A DNA stretch of 64,000 nt from Cryptomeria japonica (taxonomy: Eukaryota > Streptophyta > Pinopsida > Cupressales > Cupressaceae): positions 112,873,783 to 112,937,782 of the forward strand of contig NC_081406.1 of NCBI RefSeq assembly GCF_030272615.1. The letters are read 5' to 3'. The first letter of the stretch is position 1. The number at the start of each line of letters is the position of its first letter. Shown in pieces: positions 23,828 to 36,659 of this stretch. The notes below the pieces were generated by a model. It was not told where the DNA came from and searched no databases. It saw only the letters and a program-made list of their open reading frames with translations. Position numbers and translations under genes: made by a program.

Positions 23828-24370
23828 GTGAATTCTAAAGGTAAGGAAATTGTTTCCAGATTTCATAACAATGATCATAAGCCTCAAGAACCTCAGTTGG
23901 TAAAATCTGTAGAAATAGAAGGTTCATTTGATATTGTTAAGTTTTGTAAATCCTCTCATATCCAAATTACACCGGCTAGGTATCTTAAATTAAATCCCAA
24001 AGAATTGGATAGACTTCTTAAGTTTGTAAAAGGAAATAATATATTACAAGCTAATGGAGCACAACAGTCAGTAAATGCTACATTACCTTCCCAAAGTTAT
24101 GTGTCAGCTCATCCTGTTACTAATGAAGTTACCCCTGAAATAACCTCCCTCCAAACTGATGATACTTTGTCTGTTCTTGAGTCAAAACCTGAGCCTTGTT
24201 ATATATCATTGTTCATAAATGGTCATAAATTAAACAACTATATTATAGACTTAGGTGCATCAAATAATATCATGCCATCTGCAATAGCCAAAGTGTTGGG
24301 GTTATCCTTGACAAAAACCTTTGGCAGATGTTATTCAATGGAGTCCAAGCAAATACCCCTATTAGGATAG
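23828..24370 (+). pseudogene. Large gypsy element protease region
   Basis: The protease cuts Gag-Pol. CYISLFINGHKLNNYIIDLG with the next residues ASNNIMP (about 24197-24275) is the aspartic protease site; the normal Asp-Ser-Gly-Ala-Ser is Asp-Leu-Gly-Ala-Ser here, so Ser became Leu. The usual later block follows as ILIDDILASYGMLL (about 24430) in the next open piece. The upstream 360 bases encode a linker. Confidence 0.75.
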
Positions 24371-24617
24371 ATCAAAGATGCTCAAGTAGTCCTTGTCGCT
24401 CACCCAAATAAAAGAATCAAGTTAACTATTCTAATAGATGATATCCTTGCAAGCTATGGCATGTTACTAAGTCATACTTTCTATAGAATTAGGAGGTGAG
24501 ATAAAGATGGATTAGTCTCAAGCCACTATTCCTATAGGAAAACAATGAGTCATTTTGTAGCCTGAACCTAAATCTAAGTTCACCGTTTTTCCCTCTGATG
24601 ATCCAAAGGCTCAAATT

Positions 24618-25178
24618 TTGTATCATGAATGTCAATTGGGAAATTACATGATTTTATCTAATAATGAAGCTGCAGAAAATGTGTCACAACTAGAGGCAGA
24701 AGAAAATTTATGGCTAATGGAGTTTGATGGGGGTTGTGCGACGTTAGGTTCTGGTGTAGGGGTAGTTCTTATTCCTCCCTCTGGTATTCACATTCCTTTT
24801 TCTTTTTAACTAGAATTCAAGAACACAAAGAATACTGCTAAGTATGAAGCTTTATTGTTGGGATTGGCTAAAGCGAAGAAATAAGGAGTAAAGCTTCTCC
24901 AAGTCAAGGGAGATGCAGAGTTGATTGTGAAATAGGTTAGAGGATTGTTCAATGTAAAAAATGAGAGATTTAAGGATTACCGAAATAGTGTCTGGGATGA
25001 AATTGAAGATTTTGATGCATTTTCTATTGAGGTCATTCCTAGAGAACAAAAGTCCAAAGTGGATTCTTTAGCAGTATCAGCTTCTTTATTGATTCCTCAT
25101 CCTGAGTTTACCAATGATACCTATCAAGTGGAGTTGATATATTGGCCTAATGTATCTGATAATTTTGTGTTTTGGTAG
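24618..25178 (+). pseudogene. Additional RNase H-like domain (archaeal-type) upstream of RT
   Basis: Removes RNA from RNA-DNA hybrids. Landmarks in order: WLMEFDGGCATLGSGVGVVL (about 24710), NTAKYEALLLGLAKA (about 24830), VKGDAELIVK (about 24903) and EQKSKVDSLA (about 25045). The Asp, Glu, Asp, Asp order at FDGG, YEA, GDA and VDS matches the RNase H active site. Interrupted by TAA at about 24807 and 24882 and TAG at about 24933. A separate ordinary RNase H follows RT at 26480-26950. Tat/Ogre elements are known to carry such a second RNase H, usually described after the RT-RNase H block; here it lies between protease and RT. Confidence 0.75.
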
Positions 25179-25298
25179 GTCTTTGAAAATGATAAACAAA
25201 TTAACAATTTCATGCAGTGTATAGAAACATTCGCTACTACATTCTTTGAAGGGTCAGATGCAAAATGTAAAGAGTTTTCACCAGAGTAGGCCAACGAG

Positions 25299-26350
25299 TT
25301 GAGTGATGGAGTTCTGCAGTTAAAAGGAAATAAGATTCATAAAGGGTTGGTCTCTTTCGAATGTCTCTTTGATAGCCATGATGCTTATAAGAAAAGAAAA
25401 GATGAACAAATTCCTATAGTCCAAGATGTTGGAGGTTATGAAAGAATTAACATAGGCACTAAGGAAGACCCCAAGTATATAAATATCAGGAAATGTTGCA
25501 CACTTGCAGAGAAAGAAAGGTTCATTTCTCTCCTATTGGAATACAAAGATGTTTTTGCTTAGTGTTACGATGATCTAAAGAACTTGAGGGAAGGAAAATT
25601 TCAACATCACATTCCTCTAAAGCCTAGTGTGAGTCCTTTCTGGAATAAGCTTAGGAATGTCAATCCCAAAGTAGCTGAAGCAATATTTCAAGAAGTAGAC
25701 AAAATGTTGAAGGCCCAAATTATATACCCTATTCATCATTCTACTTGGATAGCCAACATTGTCCCTTTCTAGAAGAAAAATGGGGAAATAAGAATTTGCG
25801 TGGACTTTAGGAATCTGAATCAGGCCAGTCTCAAAGATAACTACCCATTACCTACTATGGATCACATTTTGTAAACAGTTTCAGGTTCAAAAATGATGTC
25901 CATGCTTGATGACTTTTCTCGTTATAATAAGATCAGTGTTTTAGAAAGTGACCAGCATAAAACTGCCTTCATTACTCCTTGGGGCACTTTCGGTTATAAC
26001 AGGATGCCATTTGGTTTGATCAATGCAGGGGCTACCTTTCAGAGGGCTATTGATTTATCTTTTGGTCATTTGAAAGATAAGATAATTATTTTATATCTTG
26101 ATGATTTAACTATCTTCTTGAAGAGAAGAAAGAATCACCTGAGATACTTGAGGCAAGTGTTGCAAAGGTGCCGTGAACATGGAGTGTCATTGAATCCAAA
26201 GAAGTCAGTATTCAGGGTAACAGAACGTAAATTGCTTGGTCACATCATCTCTAAAGAAGGAGTAAGAGTGGACCCTGAGAGGGTTCTGGCAATTCAGCAA
26301 CTGAGTCTAACATCAAACATAAATGCAGTCAGATCCTTTTTTTGGTAGGT
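25299..26350 (+). pseudogene. pol: Large gypsy element reverse transcriptase
   Basis: The lead-in YERINIGTKEDPKYINI and YKDVFA (to 25562) precedes RT. Then VSPFWNKLRNVNPKVAEAI (about 25630), GEIRICVDFRNLN (about 25785), MMSMLDDFSRYNKI (25893), TPWGTFGYNRMPFGLINAGA (about 25975) and ILYLDDLTIF (about 26090). The last is the Tyr-x-Asp-Asp active site, intact. Stops at 25560, 25772 and 25875 break the frame. Clear Ty3/gypsy RT. Confidence 0.9.
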
Positions 26351-26954
26351 AAATTTTCTTAGGAGATTTGTTCCAGATTTTGTAGAAACCACTAGGTACA
26401 TTGTAAACCCCATGAGTAAAAGATAAGAATTTAAATGGAATGAAGAGGGAAAGAAAGCATTTGAATCAATAAAGGAGGCCATTTCCCAGGCACCTATTCT
26501 AGTTAATCTAGATTTTAAGAAAGATTTTATTATCTATTGTTATGCCTCAGAGTATACTATGTCATGGATTTTGCTACAAAAGAACGAAGATAATGAAGAG
26601 GTTCCAATATCCTTCATGAGTGTTCCCCTAAAGAAACATGAACTGAAATATTCCCTAATGGAAAAGCAAGTGTATGTAGTCGTGAAAGTTGTAAAACAAT
26701 TTAGGTACTATATTCTTCATTCTCAAGCAGTTGTTTTTGTGCCACACTTTACAGTTAAGAGCATTTTGACACAACAAGATATAGGAATGAACAATAGAGC
26801 CTCATGGGTATCTAAAATTCAGGAGCTTAATTTGGACATTAAACCAACAAAATTAGTAAGGGGACAAGGCCTGTGTAAGTTGATTATTGAAAGAAAGAAT
26901 GAAATGACTGAGGATTTGTCCTTAGTCTTATTTGTTGGGCTTCAAGATTCCTAG
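26350..26954 (+). pseudogene. Large gypsy element RNase H
   Basis: Joins RT through a connection reading RRFVPDFVETTRYIVNPM. RNase H: IYCYASEYTMSWILLQ (about 26532), where the catalytic Asp expected near this point is replaced by Tyr-Ala, and VPISFMSVPLKKHELKYSLMEKQ (about 26605), the Glu block. PHFTVKSILTQQ (about 26740) matches the usual HxxLK region. Stops at 26347 and 26425. Confidence 0.8.
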
Positions 26955-27039
26955 TTTGTAGACATTGCATATTAATTAACCTATGGGGACTATCCAACGC
27001 ATCTTTCTCCAAGAGAAAAATGGAACCTGAGACTAAAGG

Positions 27040-28200
27040 CTGCTAAATATGTCAATTTTGATGATGTGTTGTACAAAAAGGGGTTGGATGGAACTTTCCT
27101 GTGCTGTGTGGATAAGTCACTTCAAGAGTCACTATTGAAGACCTTTCATGATTAAGCCTATGGTGTTCATTTTTCATCAACATTAACTGCTTACAAAATA
27201 TTGAGAAATTATGATTATTGGATTGGTATGTTCAAAGATGCATACACATGGGTAGCCAAGCATAAAAAGTATAAATTATTCACAAGCAAACCACAACTTG
27301 CAGCATTACCTCTTCGACCAGTAGTTTTGGATGAACCATTCAAACATTGGGGTTTAGATTTTATAGGTCCCTTGTCGCCTACCTCAAGTGCAGGGCATAC
27401 ACACATACTGACAGCCATAGATTACTTCACCAAATGGGTTGAATCTATTCCAGTGCGGAAGACAACTTCTGAGATTGTTTGTAGTTTTCTTAAAGAAAAT
27501 ATTCTAGTTTGATTTGGAGTTCCTCAGAAAATTGTGGCTGATAATGCAACTAACTTCTCTTCTACTAAGATTTCATTGTTTTGTTATGATCATGGGATAT
27601 CTCTTTCTCACTCTTCAGATTATTATCCTCAGTGTTACAGCTAGGCGGAGTCGAGCAATAAAAATCTCATAAATATTATAAAGAAATTGGTGAGTAAAAA
27701 CTTCAAAGACTGGCACAAAAGATTATACGAAGCTCTTTGGGCGGATCGTACATATTTGAAAAGAGCTATAGGAATGTCACCTTTTGAATTGGTATATGGC
27801 ATGGGTGCTCAAGTGGCACATCCCTTAGAACTTGTAGCTTCCAAGTTACAGATTGTCTTTGAGGATGTATATTTTCAGGATTCTCTGGAGAAAATTATTA
27901 TGCATTTGATGAGGATTGATGAAGAAAGGGACAAGCTAGTTGATCAGATTACAAAACATCAAATGAGAGTCAAGAAAATATTTGACAAGTGAGCCAGGCC
28001 ACAAAAATTCATGCTGGGTGATCAGGTTTTGCTTTGGGAAAGAAGAAGGGAACCAAAAGGGGCACATGCAAAGTTTGAATCTTTATGGAAAGCACCATTT
28101 GTAATTCAGGAGGTAAAAGGCCCCAACTCTTTCCAGTTAGCATATCAAGATGGTTTTGTTCTTCCCTTGACCTATAACGGGTAGGATTTGAAGCTATATC
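27040..28200 (+). pseudogene. Large gypsy element integrase
   Basis: Zinc-binding region from about 27130 (FHD, then VHF with the two His); the paired Cys are changed to His and Tyr in KHKKYKLF. Catalytic core: HWGLDFIGPLSP (about 27345), ADNATNFSS (about 27538) with Asp kept. The Glu block falls in a frame-broken stretch at about 27650. The end carries ERDKLVDQITKHQMRV and VLLWERRREPKG (to about 28200), the ordinary gypsy C-terminal region. 28200-28378 is non-coding and has no evident polypurine tract. Confidence 0.85.
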
Positions 28201-29366
28201 AATTGTAAGCGAGAGTCCCTCGTGAGTCTTGTACATAAGTTTTAGTTTATTTAGTTTGTTGTTTCTATTCCATTTTTGTGTTTGTTTTGGTCCTTTTGAA
28301 TAAAGCTTATTTGTGAAACTAGAGATCCTAGGGTTCATGTCTAGGTCCCTTACCATCCCAGTCCCCAGTCAAAGCCAATGTTAGCATCCCCTCAAATTTT
28401 TATCAAAATTTCAAACTCAAAGGTCGTCTTTGGTGTTTCTTTCCTCTTTTGGTCTTATGTTTCCTTTCTTTGAACCTAAGTCGTTGAACCTTTTCATAGT
28501 TCAATGGTTCAAGGTTCAAAGCGTGCTTTAAATAATGGTCTTCGTGGCTTTGTATTATAGTAAGGCAAGTGCACTGTTGTAATTTGTTTTTGGTTCAAGG
28601 TTCAACCATTTCTCTTGCGTGAGCCACGACTATGTAATGTTATTTAACGAGCAAGTGTGAATGTGTTAAGTCAATTTTGAACTTGAACTTTGGACTATTT
28701 ACAGATCAGTTCAAGGTTCAAAGTTCAAACTTCCCTTTCTGTTTGTTAAAAGTCTTTGCTTGTTCTCGATGTTTTGAGCCGCAGGTTGAGAATTATTTGT
28801 TCTGTCTCCTTGAATTGAACTTGAATCATTGAACTTTTTGCCAGTTGCTTCAAGGTTCAAAAGGTTCATTCAAAGTTGGCTCTAAAGACTTTAATAACAC
28901 TGAAGGTGGCACAACAAAAGGAATATTCCCATCTTATAGTTTAAAATTCTAAATTCGGAAAGAAATCATGAAAGCATTAACCGTTTATGTCGAGTTGATG
29001 GGTAATTAAGAAAGTGTCAGGTTTCTATCATATCACTGTTATCTCATGCATTTGAAAGAATCATTATGAGTCGTGTGTAGATTTTTCTCAGCTGTTTTCC
29101 CATTTGTTTTAAAAAAACATGTGAAATCTCAAAAAATTGTAAAAGTTGTAGCTACTATTATTGAATGAGCCAGAGACACCGAAGGTAATTTCAGCTTCAC
29201 TCTTCTGTGGGTTTCACAGATTTATGGTGGTAACAGGTGAGTTTTGACAATTTCCCTACACTGTATTTTTTTAGCTCAGGAGGTCTGTCAGTGTAGGATA
29301 AATCTTTGGTTTTGGAATAATTCTATCATGTTTTAGAATTATTTGATAAAAGTAGAAGTGGTCATA

Positions 29367-32300
29367 ATGAGGTTGATACTTCCAAAACTTGGTCGGACAT
29401 CATGCTTGGTGAGTATACTTCTAGAGTTGGATGACACCTCTTTGGTCCAAGTTGATTTGGGAGATTTCTTGGAAAGGGCTAAAAAACCCTGGAGCTGGTT
29501 CAATGATGGAGAGGATAGTAAGAAGTGGCCTGATAGAAGCCATTGCTTTTCCAATCGCTGCTCCCTATCCGGATTTGGTAATAGCATGCATGAACATATA
29601 TGAAATAGATAACAAGTGCATTAGAACTAGTAGTGGCGAGTTGTTGGTGGAAATTAACAAAGAGACAGTAATGGTTGTGATGGGGATCCCACATAAGGAG
29701 CCATATGAGGACTGGTCAATTGGGACCTCATATGTGTTTTTCTCTAAGAAGAAAAGCATATATAGAAGTGTTATTGCAAGGAATTGGCTTTTGAAGATTC
29801 AAAAGGGTGGGTCTCAGTTACCAAAGCCCCTTACTAGAGAACACTTCATTACAAAAGTGAGAGATATTGTTGTATTGCTAAACAAACTCAAGGGGAACTC
29901 ACACTCTTTTTATTGGGAGGATTGGATGTATTTCTATATTCAAGTGTTATTAGCAGGTGAAAAATACCTTGACTGGGAACAAGTGATTGCAAAAAGGCTC
30001 CATGAGGGTTTGGGCAATTTTGTGGGTATGTCTAGCTTCTACATGTCTTCATATTTGTTCTACATATTAGCCTATACTGGGGACTAGAAAGGATTGCATA
30101 ATGAGCCTTGGGTGGATGGCATGAAGGTCTATGACTATTACCCTTTATTGCAACAAAAAAAATATGCAAAGCATTTCACCGGATGAAATGATGTCTTCAT
30201 AGGAAGGTTACCCTTTGAATTGCAAAGTGATATTAATAAAAGAATGTCGATTGAAGCCATGGAATTGATTAGCATATATGGAATCTTTTTCATTCAGTTT
30301 CCGAGATTTACTTATCTTTGAGGTGGTGGTTTTGAGGGTGAACCATTAAAGTTACCCAGATATTCCTTTGATAGCTATGTACTAATTAAAGTGAGTAGAT
30401 GATTGGCTCATATTGAGAAAAAGTTAGTAACAAAGGGTAAATCCGAAGTTGTTTTTCCAATTGAACTTGATTATTACAGTTGTAAATCTGTATCTGATGC
30501 TTTGAACTTAGAGTTAGAATTTAAGAAAATGAATTTGCAACCCTACATTTCTAGGTGGAAGTTTGACAACAGGGGATATGCTGTGGAAAATCTAAATGTG
30601 GATGACCATTTCCCATGAACCCCAATTCTAGGAAAATTGTAGTGATGAGTTGAAAGTAAGAAGGAGATTATGGTCAAGGTTCACTTTACAACAAGTGATT
30701 ACCATGAGACTGCCTATTAATGTGTCAAGTGTACAGGAAGAAATAGGGGAGGATGTCTTGGATCCCGAATTCAATGAGAAGATTCAAGGACAACCAATTC
30801 CTGAGATTGACTAGGACAGGAGAGAAGAAGACAACATTCACGCCAGGACCTTTAATGTCATAAGGAGAACAAGAAAATGGCTAAGGGATCAAAAAATTTA
30901 GAAAATGATCAATCATGCCTTCCCATGAAATAACAATTGGTCCGCATGCTACAACTCAACTTCCTATTTCTACCTCTAACAAGATTGTTGATATTGCAGG
31001 TGACACAAAACCAATTATTGATGAGGTTCAACCTAGAAGATCAAAGAAGTCTCCACTGAGTTCTTCAACAGTTTGAGTTACTCACTCAAGGAGAAATAAG
31101 AAGAGTAGAGAACTAGTGGTGAATCAAATTGTTGTAGACTTGGATCTGGGTAAAGAAACTGAAGTGACAATAGATCAATAGGTATTGAATAACTCTCTAG
31201 TGCAAGATGTGGATACGGGTAAAGAACCTGAATAAGAGTCGAATCCAATGAACACTTTGACTATTATTGACTCCTTGGATGCTTAGACACCTTCACCATC
31301 TAAAAAAACTTCCAACACTTCTTGATGGCTAGGAGCTTCAATTGGGAAGAAATGTAATGTTGTCCCTATCACAATTATCATGGAAGATATGGTGAGCAAG
31401 TGCCTCGAGAAAGTATCTAAACCAAAGAAGCTCAAAATGTAGGCAATAATGGAAGTGTATGAGGCGACAGGTCATTGGATGGCTAAAGTAGTTAAACCCA
31501 TCTCAGGAAAAGATTTAGAAGGCCACTGATGATGATTTTATTGTAGAGAAAATTGATTTGGGAGTTGCTTCATGGGAGGTAGATGCTAAACACCTAGAAT
31601 CCTCCACAAAGAGGATGATATCCACATCTTGGAAGGATGAGAAAGATAAAAAAGAGTTGAAACACATCATCACTCAAATGGTAGAGTACATTAACACCAT
31701 ACACCATCCAAGCCCTTAGCCACTATCTCAAATGACCTTGTCCTTTGACCCCAAATCACTAATGAACCAAAAGCTATTAGATCAGGTTCAGAGGAGGTGC
31801 ATGGTAGTAGAAATATTCAATCAATGGCTCGATTATACAGTACAACAGGGTTCAAATTACATTGCTAGCCTGGTTAAAGTGTATGAAGATGTTGTAACCA
31901 TGAGTAAAGAGTTAGAGCTAGAGGTTCTTGCGTGGGAAAAGGAAAGAAGCAAGTGGGTGATGGTATTAGCACAAATGAATGATGTGCAGAAGTTTGGCAT
32001 GATGAAGTTCCTAGCTGAGAAACCCATGGAAAATCTAGATGATAATGTGCTTTATGTGTCAAGAAAGAATGTTGAATGGAGAAATTAGATTATTAGGCAA
32101 GGCCATGAGGAATCTACTAAGTTACTCAAAGGGTTGAAGGATTTGATTGATACAATGTAGAAGGATTTAAAGTGCATTTATATACAACTCAAGAAGGAGG
32201 ATGGGTAGACAATTGAAGTTGTTGCATATATGGCCAAGATCTTCAAAGAAAGAGTGCAGCTTGTAAAAGAAACAAAATCTCTGATTAATGACTTTTAAAA

Positions 32301-32530
32301 AGTGGCGAGGATAGAGTCAATGCTGATAGTTTGCTTTGGTCACCTGGAGACACATAAAGAAAAGGTTACACAGGTGAACATGGATAAGGAAATGTGAAAG
32401 CAACATATGCAACACATCAGACTCCCATACTTTTAGGTTATCTTTGAACTTTTCAGTAGTGCATATGGAGTGGCGTAATGTGCGTGGTACCATGAAAAAG
32501 TAGGACAAATCAGTGGTCACTTCTCCCACG
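29367..32530 (+). pseudogene. ORF inside U3 of 3' LTR, unknown accessory protein
   Basis: Second copy of the U3 ORF; better N-terminus. The ATG at 29367 gives MRLILPKLGRTSCLVSILLE; an extra A in an A-run at about 29485 shifts the frame, which continues to 30087 through SFYWEDWMYFYIQVLLAGEK and MSSFYMSSYLFYILAY. Later pieces are 30403-30618 and 31732-32088 (ELELEVLAWEKERSKW, probably coiled). Since it lies after integrase and before the LTR promoter of the 3' copy, it would be the last gene of the genomic RNA. No domain recognised. Which protein family it belongs to is open. Confidence 0.55.
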
Positions 32531-33301
32531 ATGGGGTCCTAATTGGATAACAGATGAGATGTCATCCTATTAGTGGCTTTTTTTAATTTTAGTTTCGTAA
32601 ATGTTCAAAGCAGATGGTTTCTTTGACTCTAGGTTAGAGTTAAAAGGTTTAGGGTTAATTTGTAATAAACTATTGGCCTGGAGGCTATATATGTAAAAAA
32701 AGTAAGCTTTGTTATGGTCTGAAAAACTTTGATTTGAATTTTCCTTGAATTTCTCATAACTGATATTTCTAGTACTTGAATGAAATGCTATTTTGGTGCA
32801 ATCTTAAAATATGATTATTTGAAGAGTTAGCAATATTTGTTGAGATATATGCTGATGTACGAAATATGTCATTTCATCACCAGTTCTTTCTATGTTTGTG
32901 AATTCATTGATTTTTGTTGTTTACAAGAAATTTCATTGTTGTTTAAATGGCACTGATCCCCCTTATCCCGTGAGGCATGAGTGAGAATCGATCGACATTT
33001 ACACTACTTTGAGTTTACTTTATTTTGAGTTTATTAAATAAATATACATGGAAGTAGAAGTCTATGAGCTCTACACTTAAAAATAGATCTTTGTAGCATT
33101 CTTTTGTGTTGATGAATGAATGCGAAAACCTTTTGCGCTTTCTGGTGAAAAGTGTATTCATTTCTAATTAACTGCATAAAAATTCATTGTAAATCTCACG
33201 AGGAGCTTCCCTCTAATGTAGAGGATGAACCTTAATTCGATTCACCCAATTGTTGGTACATTTGCTTTCCTTTCATAAGGGATGTGCATGAGTCAATATT
33301 G

Positions 33302-33403
<102 letters not shown>

Positions 33404-33428
33404 GAAAGGACAAATCTGTTAACCAACA

Positions 33429-35090
33429 TGCTGAAATAGAAAACTTTGTTGGAAAGTATATTTCATGTGATTCCTCATTGCTTGATACAAATCATATCAA
33501 AATGCAAACACATCATCATACAAAAACTTGTAAAAAGTACAAAACCTCTAGCTTTCGATTTAGTTTCCCTTTGCCCCTCATGAGAAGAACAATAATATTA
33601 GAGCCCTTGCCAATTGTTGATACTGCAATGAAAGATAGAGCAAGAAATTTCTTTAAGCAATTAACAAATAAACACTATACAAAGGAAACTACATTTGATA
33701 GTTTCTTAATAGGATTTGAGATAGATGAAGCAGAATACATCGGAATGTTACAATCAACATTGTCACGGAAAATTGTGATGCTAGAAAGACACCTAGCTGA
33801 TATTTGGATAAATTAATTTGCAAGGCATGTGCCAACTCTATGGTATGCAAATATAGACACACAATTTATATTAGATGCATATGCTGCCGCATCTTACTGT
33901 TGTTCATATATGACAAAACAAGATAAATCATCATCTCTTGGATTTTGCCAATTGTGATAAGAATGCACTTATGCTTACGATGAGAAGATATAGTTCATAT
34001 GGAAACTAGGTAATACATTGCTTAACTATCAACAAATGTTTAGTCGACAAGCTGTTCACATTGCCCTCTCATTGCCATTTCATAAATGTTTGAGGTAAAA
34101 ACTATTTTCATAAATACTGCACCACTAGACAATAAAATTTTCATGTTGAAAAGCCCTAAGCTATTGGCAAGAGAACAGGATGATTATTTGTATATTATGT
34201 ACACATTTGCAATAGAAAAATACACACAAATACCAATTTTTTTTTTAAAACTATCACTAGCTGAATATACAACTTTCTATTCTAGCAATTCAACAAAGAT
34301 ACAAAAAGGAGAAAGCCACAGAACATACTCTATGTAAGATACAATCCACATATTGCTGATGAGAACTACTGTAGAGACAAAATTATGTTATATGTACCTT
34401 TCAGAACTAACGAACAAACATTGTTACATGGTCATAAAACATGGTATGCAACATTCAATGCAAACAAAGAACAAATTACAAATATTGAAAAAATGTTTAC
34501 TATACAAGTTGATTATAGATGGGGTGACATCGACTAGGTTGCCACGCAACATAACAATGATACCTATCCAACAATAGACCTTGAAAACGAAATTGAACAA
34601 GACAAGGAGAAAAATGAAATAGAGAAATATGATATCATAACTGATCTAAAGCATGCGAAGAATGCAAAATCCATACATGCTTATCTATCAAAGTTGAAAT
34701 TTGACAAAGCTTGTTTGTACATGGATTACTCTATAATATATATTGAAGACTGCCTTACAACAAATATGAAAATTTAAATATTAATCAATTTCAATAAAAG
34801 TTACAAGTTCTAAGAAATTTTTCAGATGTTTAGAGAAATAAAGATGTGTGTTCAAATGATATCCATGATTTCCATTTTGAAAATTGTAGGCTAGCCAAAG
34901 AAAAAAAATATATTTATATAAGAAAATGTACTCTATGGAAAACATTTAATCTCTTTGATATTGGTATGAAAAGAGAGATAGCTATATAAGCAGAGGATAA
35001 AACTATATATTACATAATCCACCATTGGCCATTATAGAGTGCTTTAATTTGATGCTCTAAAAAATTGCTTATGACACTTGAATGCTGAAG
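33429..35090 (+). pseudogene. Helentron Rep C-terminal part with tyrosine motif, right copy continued
   Basis: Continues the Rep frame split at 9987. QTHHHTKTCKKY (about 33500) and LEPLP, then TLSRKIVMLERHLADIWIN (to 33816). After one stop comes DTQFILDAYAAASYCCSYMT (about 33860-33915), the Rep tyrosine region (Tyr residues spaced as expected). Then RQAVHIALSLPFHK, INTAPLDNKIFML (34086) and LAEYTTFY (about 34255), the usual link from Rep to the helicase. Readable similarity fades after about 34780. No Walker A ATPase motif is found. Many stops. Confidence 0.8.
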
Positions 35091-36650
35091 AATGGGTGAT
35101 ACTATAAGATGTTTTTGATAAGTGCCCTAGGGCTTGTCATTGATTGTGCTATGTCACTCGAGCTGTAGCCCCTTTATTGTTGTGGTTTGTGTTTTTCCAA
35201 CATAAACTTTTACTCTCATCTTATTTGTTATTAATAGCATCGGCTTATTTAACATTTTTTGTTTTAAGCTGAATATTGTAAATTTCTGATTTCTTTTGTA
35301 ATTTGAATGCTTAGTAATCTTCATGATTTGGTTTCCATGCATATTACAAACACGCAAATTATTTCTTTTAATTTTTATTATATTTAGAATCATCCTTGCA
35401 TTTAGTAAACAATTGGGAATAACCGGGGTTTGTGTCGTTCAGGATGAATTCTTTAGTTGCTAGCTTTGTGCAGTTTATGCAATTTGAAAAAAAATCATCT
35501 CTAATTTAGGCTACTGTAAGAGTAGCAAATTTTTTTTTGTTTAGGGTATCTTGAGACAATCCATACAAGACTAAATCAACCTTCACATTTGAAAAGAAGT
35601 TGGTGCCCACAAAAACTTTGAGTTGGTGTCAAAATGAACTACCATTATAATTTATTAAATTAAGTTGGCTTCAAAATATATTATGTTTTATCATTATTTA
35701 AATAATTAATAATATTATTATAAAAGTGTTTAAAAACATTCTATTATTAGAGTTAAGTGACTCTATAGTATTCGCGTGTAGTGGACATGACATAATTTTT
35801 TATTGCCAATAAATCAATATTCCCAAATGATGTAGAAGTTCCAGCTTCAACATTTAAAAGGTTTGTAGCAACAAATGGATTACAAATCATAATCCCAACA
35901 AAACAAAAAAAATTAATAAGTAATAAATGAAATATATTGGAATCAGATCGATATCTTGGCTAATTGATATCTTGGCTAAGCATAAGTTTCAATCAACTTC
36001 TACACACAAAGTCAGTATGTGTTCATTCACCAAACGTCAAATTCAATGGCAGTCTTGACATGCATAACATGTGATTAAAAAAGGTGCATAATATTTATTT
36101 GATTTCTGTTAGTATGTTCTTGTAATCCCTTTTGATCTTTAATTGACCTGCTTGAATCAACAACCCTTCACTGGGTTCTTGAATAAGGTTTGCATCATTG
36201 TGCATTGTCCATGTATGGTAAAATTGAAGGGGTGGCTCCAATATTTTTAGGAGATACAGTAAATCAATCCAATGAGATCAAATGGAAAATTTGACATTTC
36301 AGAATCAAGACTAAGAGGGGGAAAATAGACTTACCCTTGAAAAATATCAAGCTAAAAGAGTCCAAAGTAGACAAAATTATAAAAGTATAGAGGGCTATAA
36401 AACATGTTAGTGTAAATTCCTCTCAAGGTTTTATGAGTCACATGCAGGTTGACTAAAATTAGACAAAGCAACTTGTTGTGAGGTTTTCACACATCACCCC
36501 ATTGTAAATGGGGACCCCTACTTTTTTCTTTCTAGGATTAGTCTTCTTAGCTTAGTTCTAGATTAGTGTTGAGTCTTTCACTATGAACCTTTGCATTGAA
36601 GAGGTATAGTGGGTCAAGAGGTCAGAAGTTGATCAAGTTTGTCTCTTTAA
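35091..36650. other. Unassigned intergenic sequence
   Basis: AT-rich, no supported gene. Short open frames are not conserved with anything recognisable. It separates the Rep remnant from the helicase/EEP remnant, so it probably starts the material that interrupted the Helentron. Confidence 0.4.
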
Positions 36651-36659
36651 GCTGAACCG

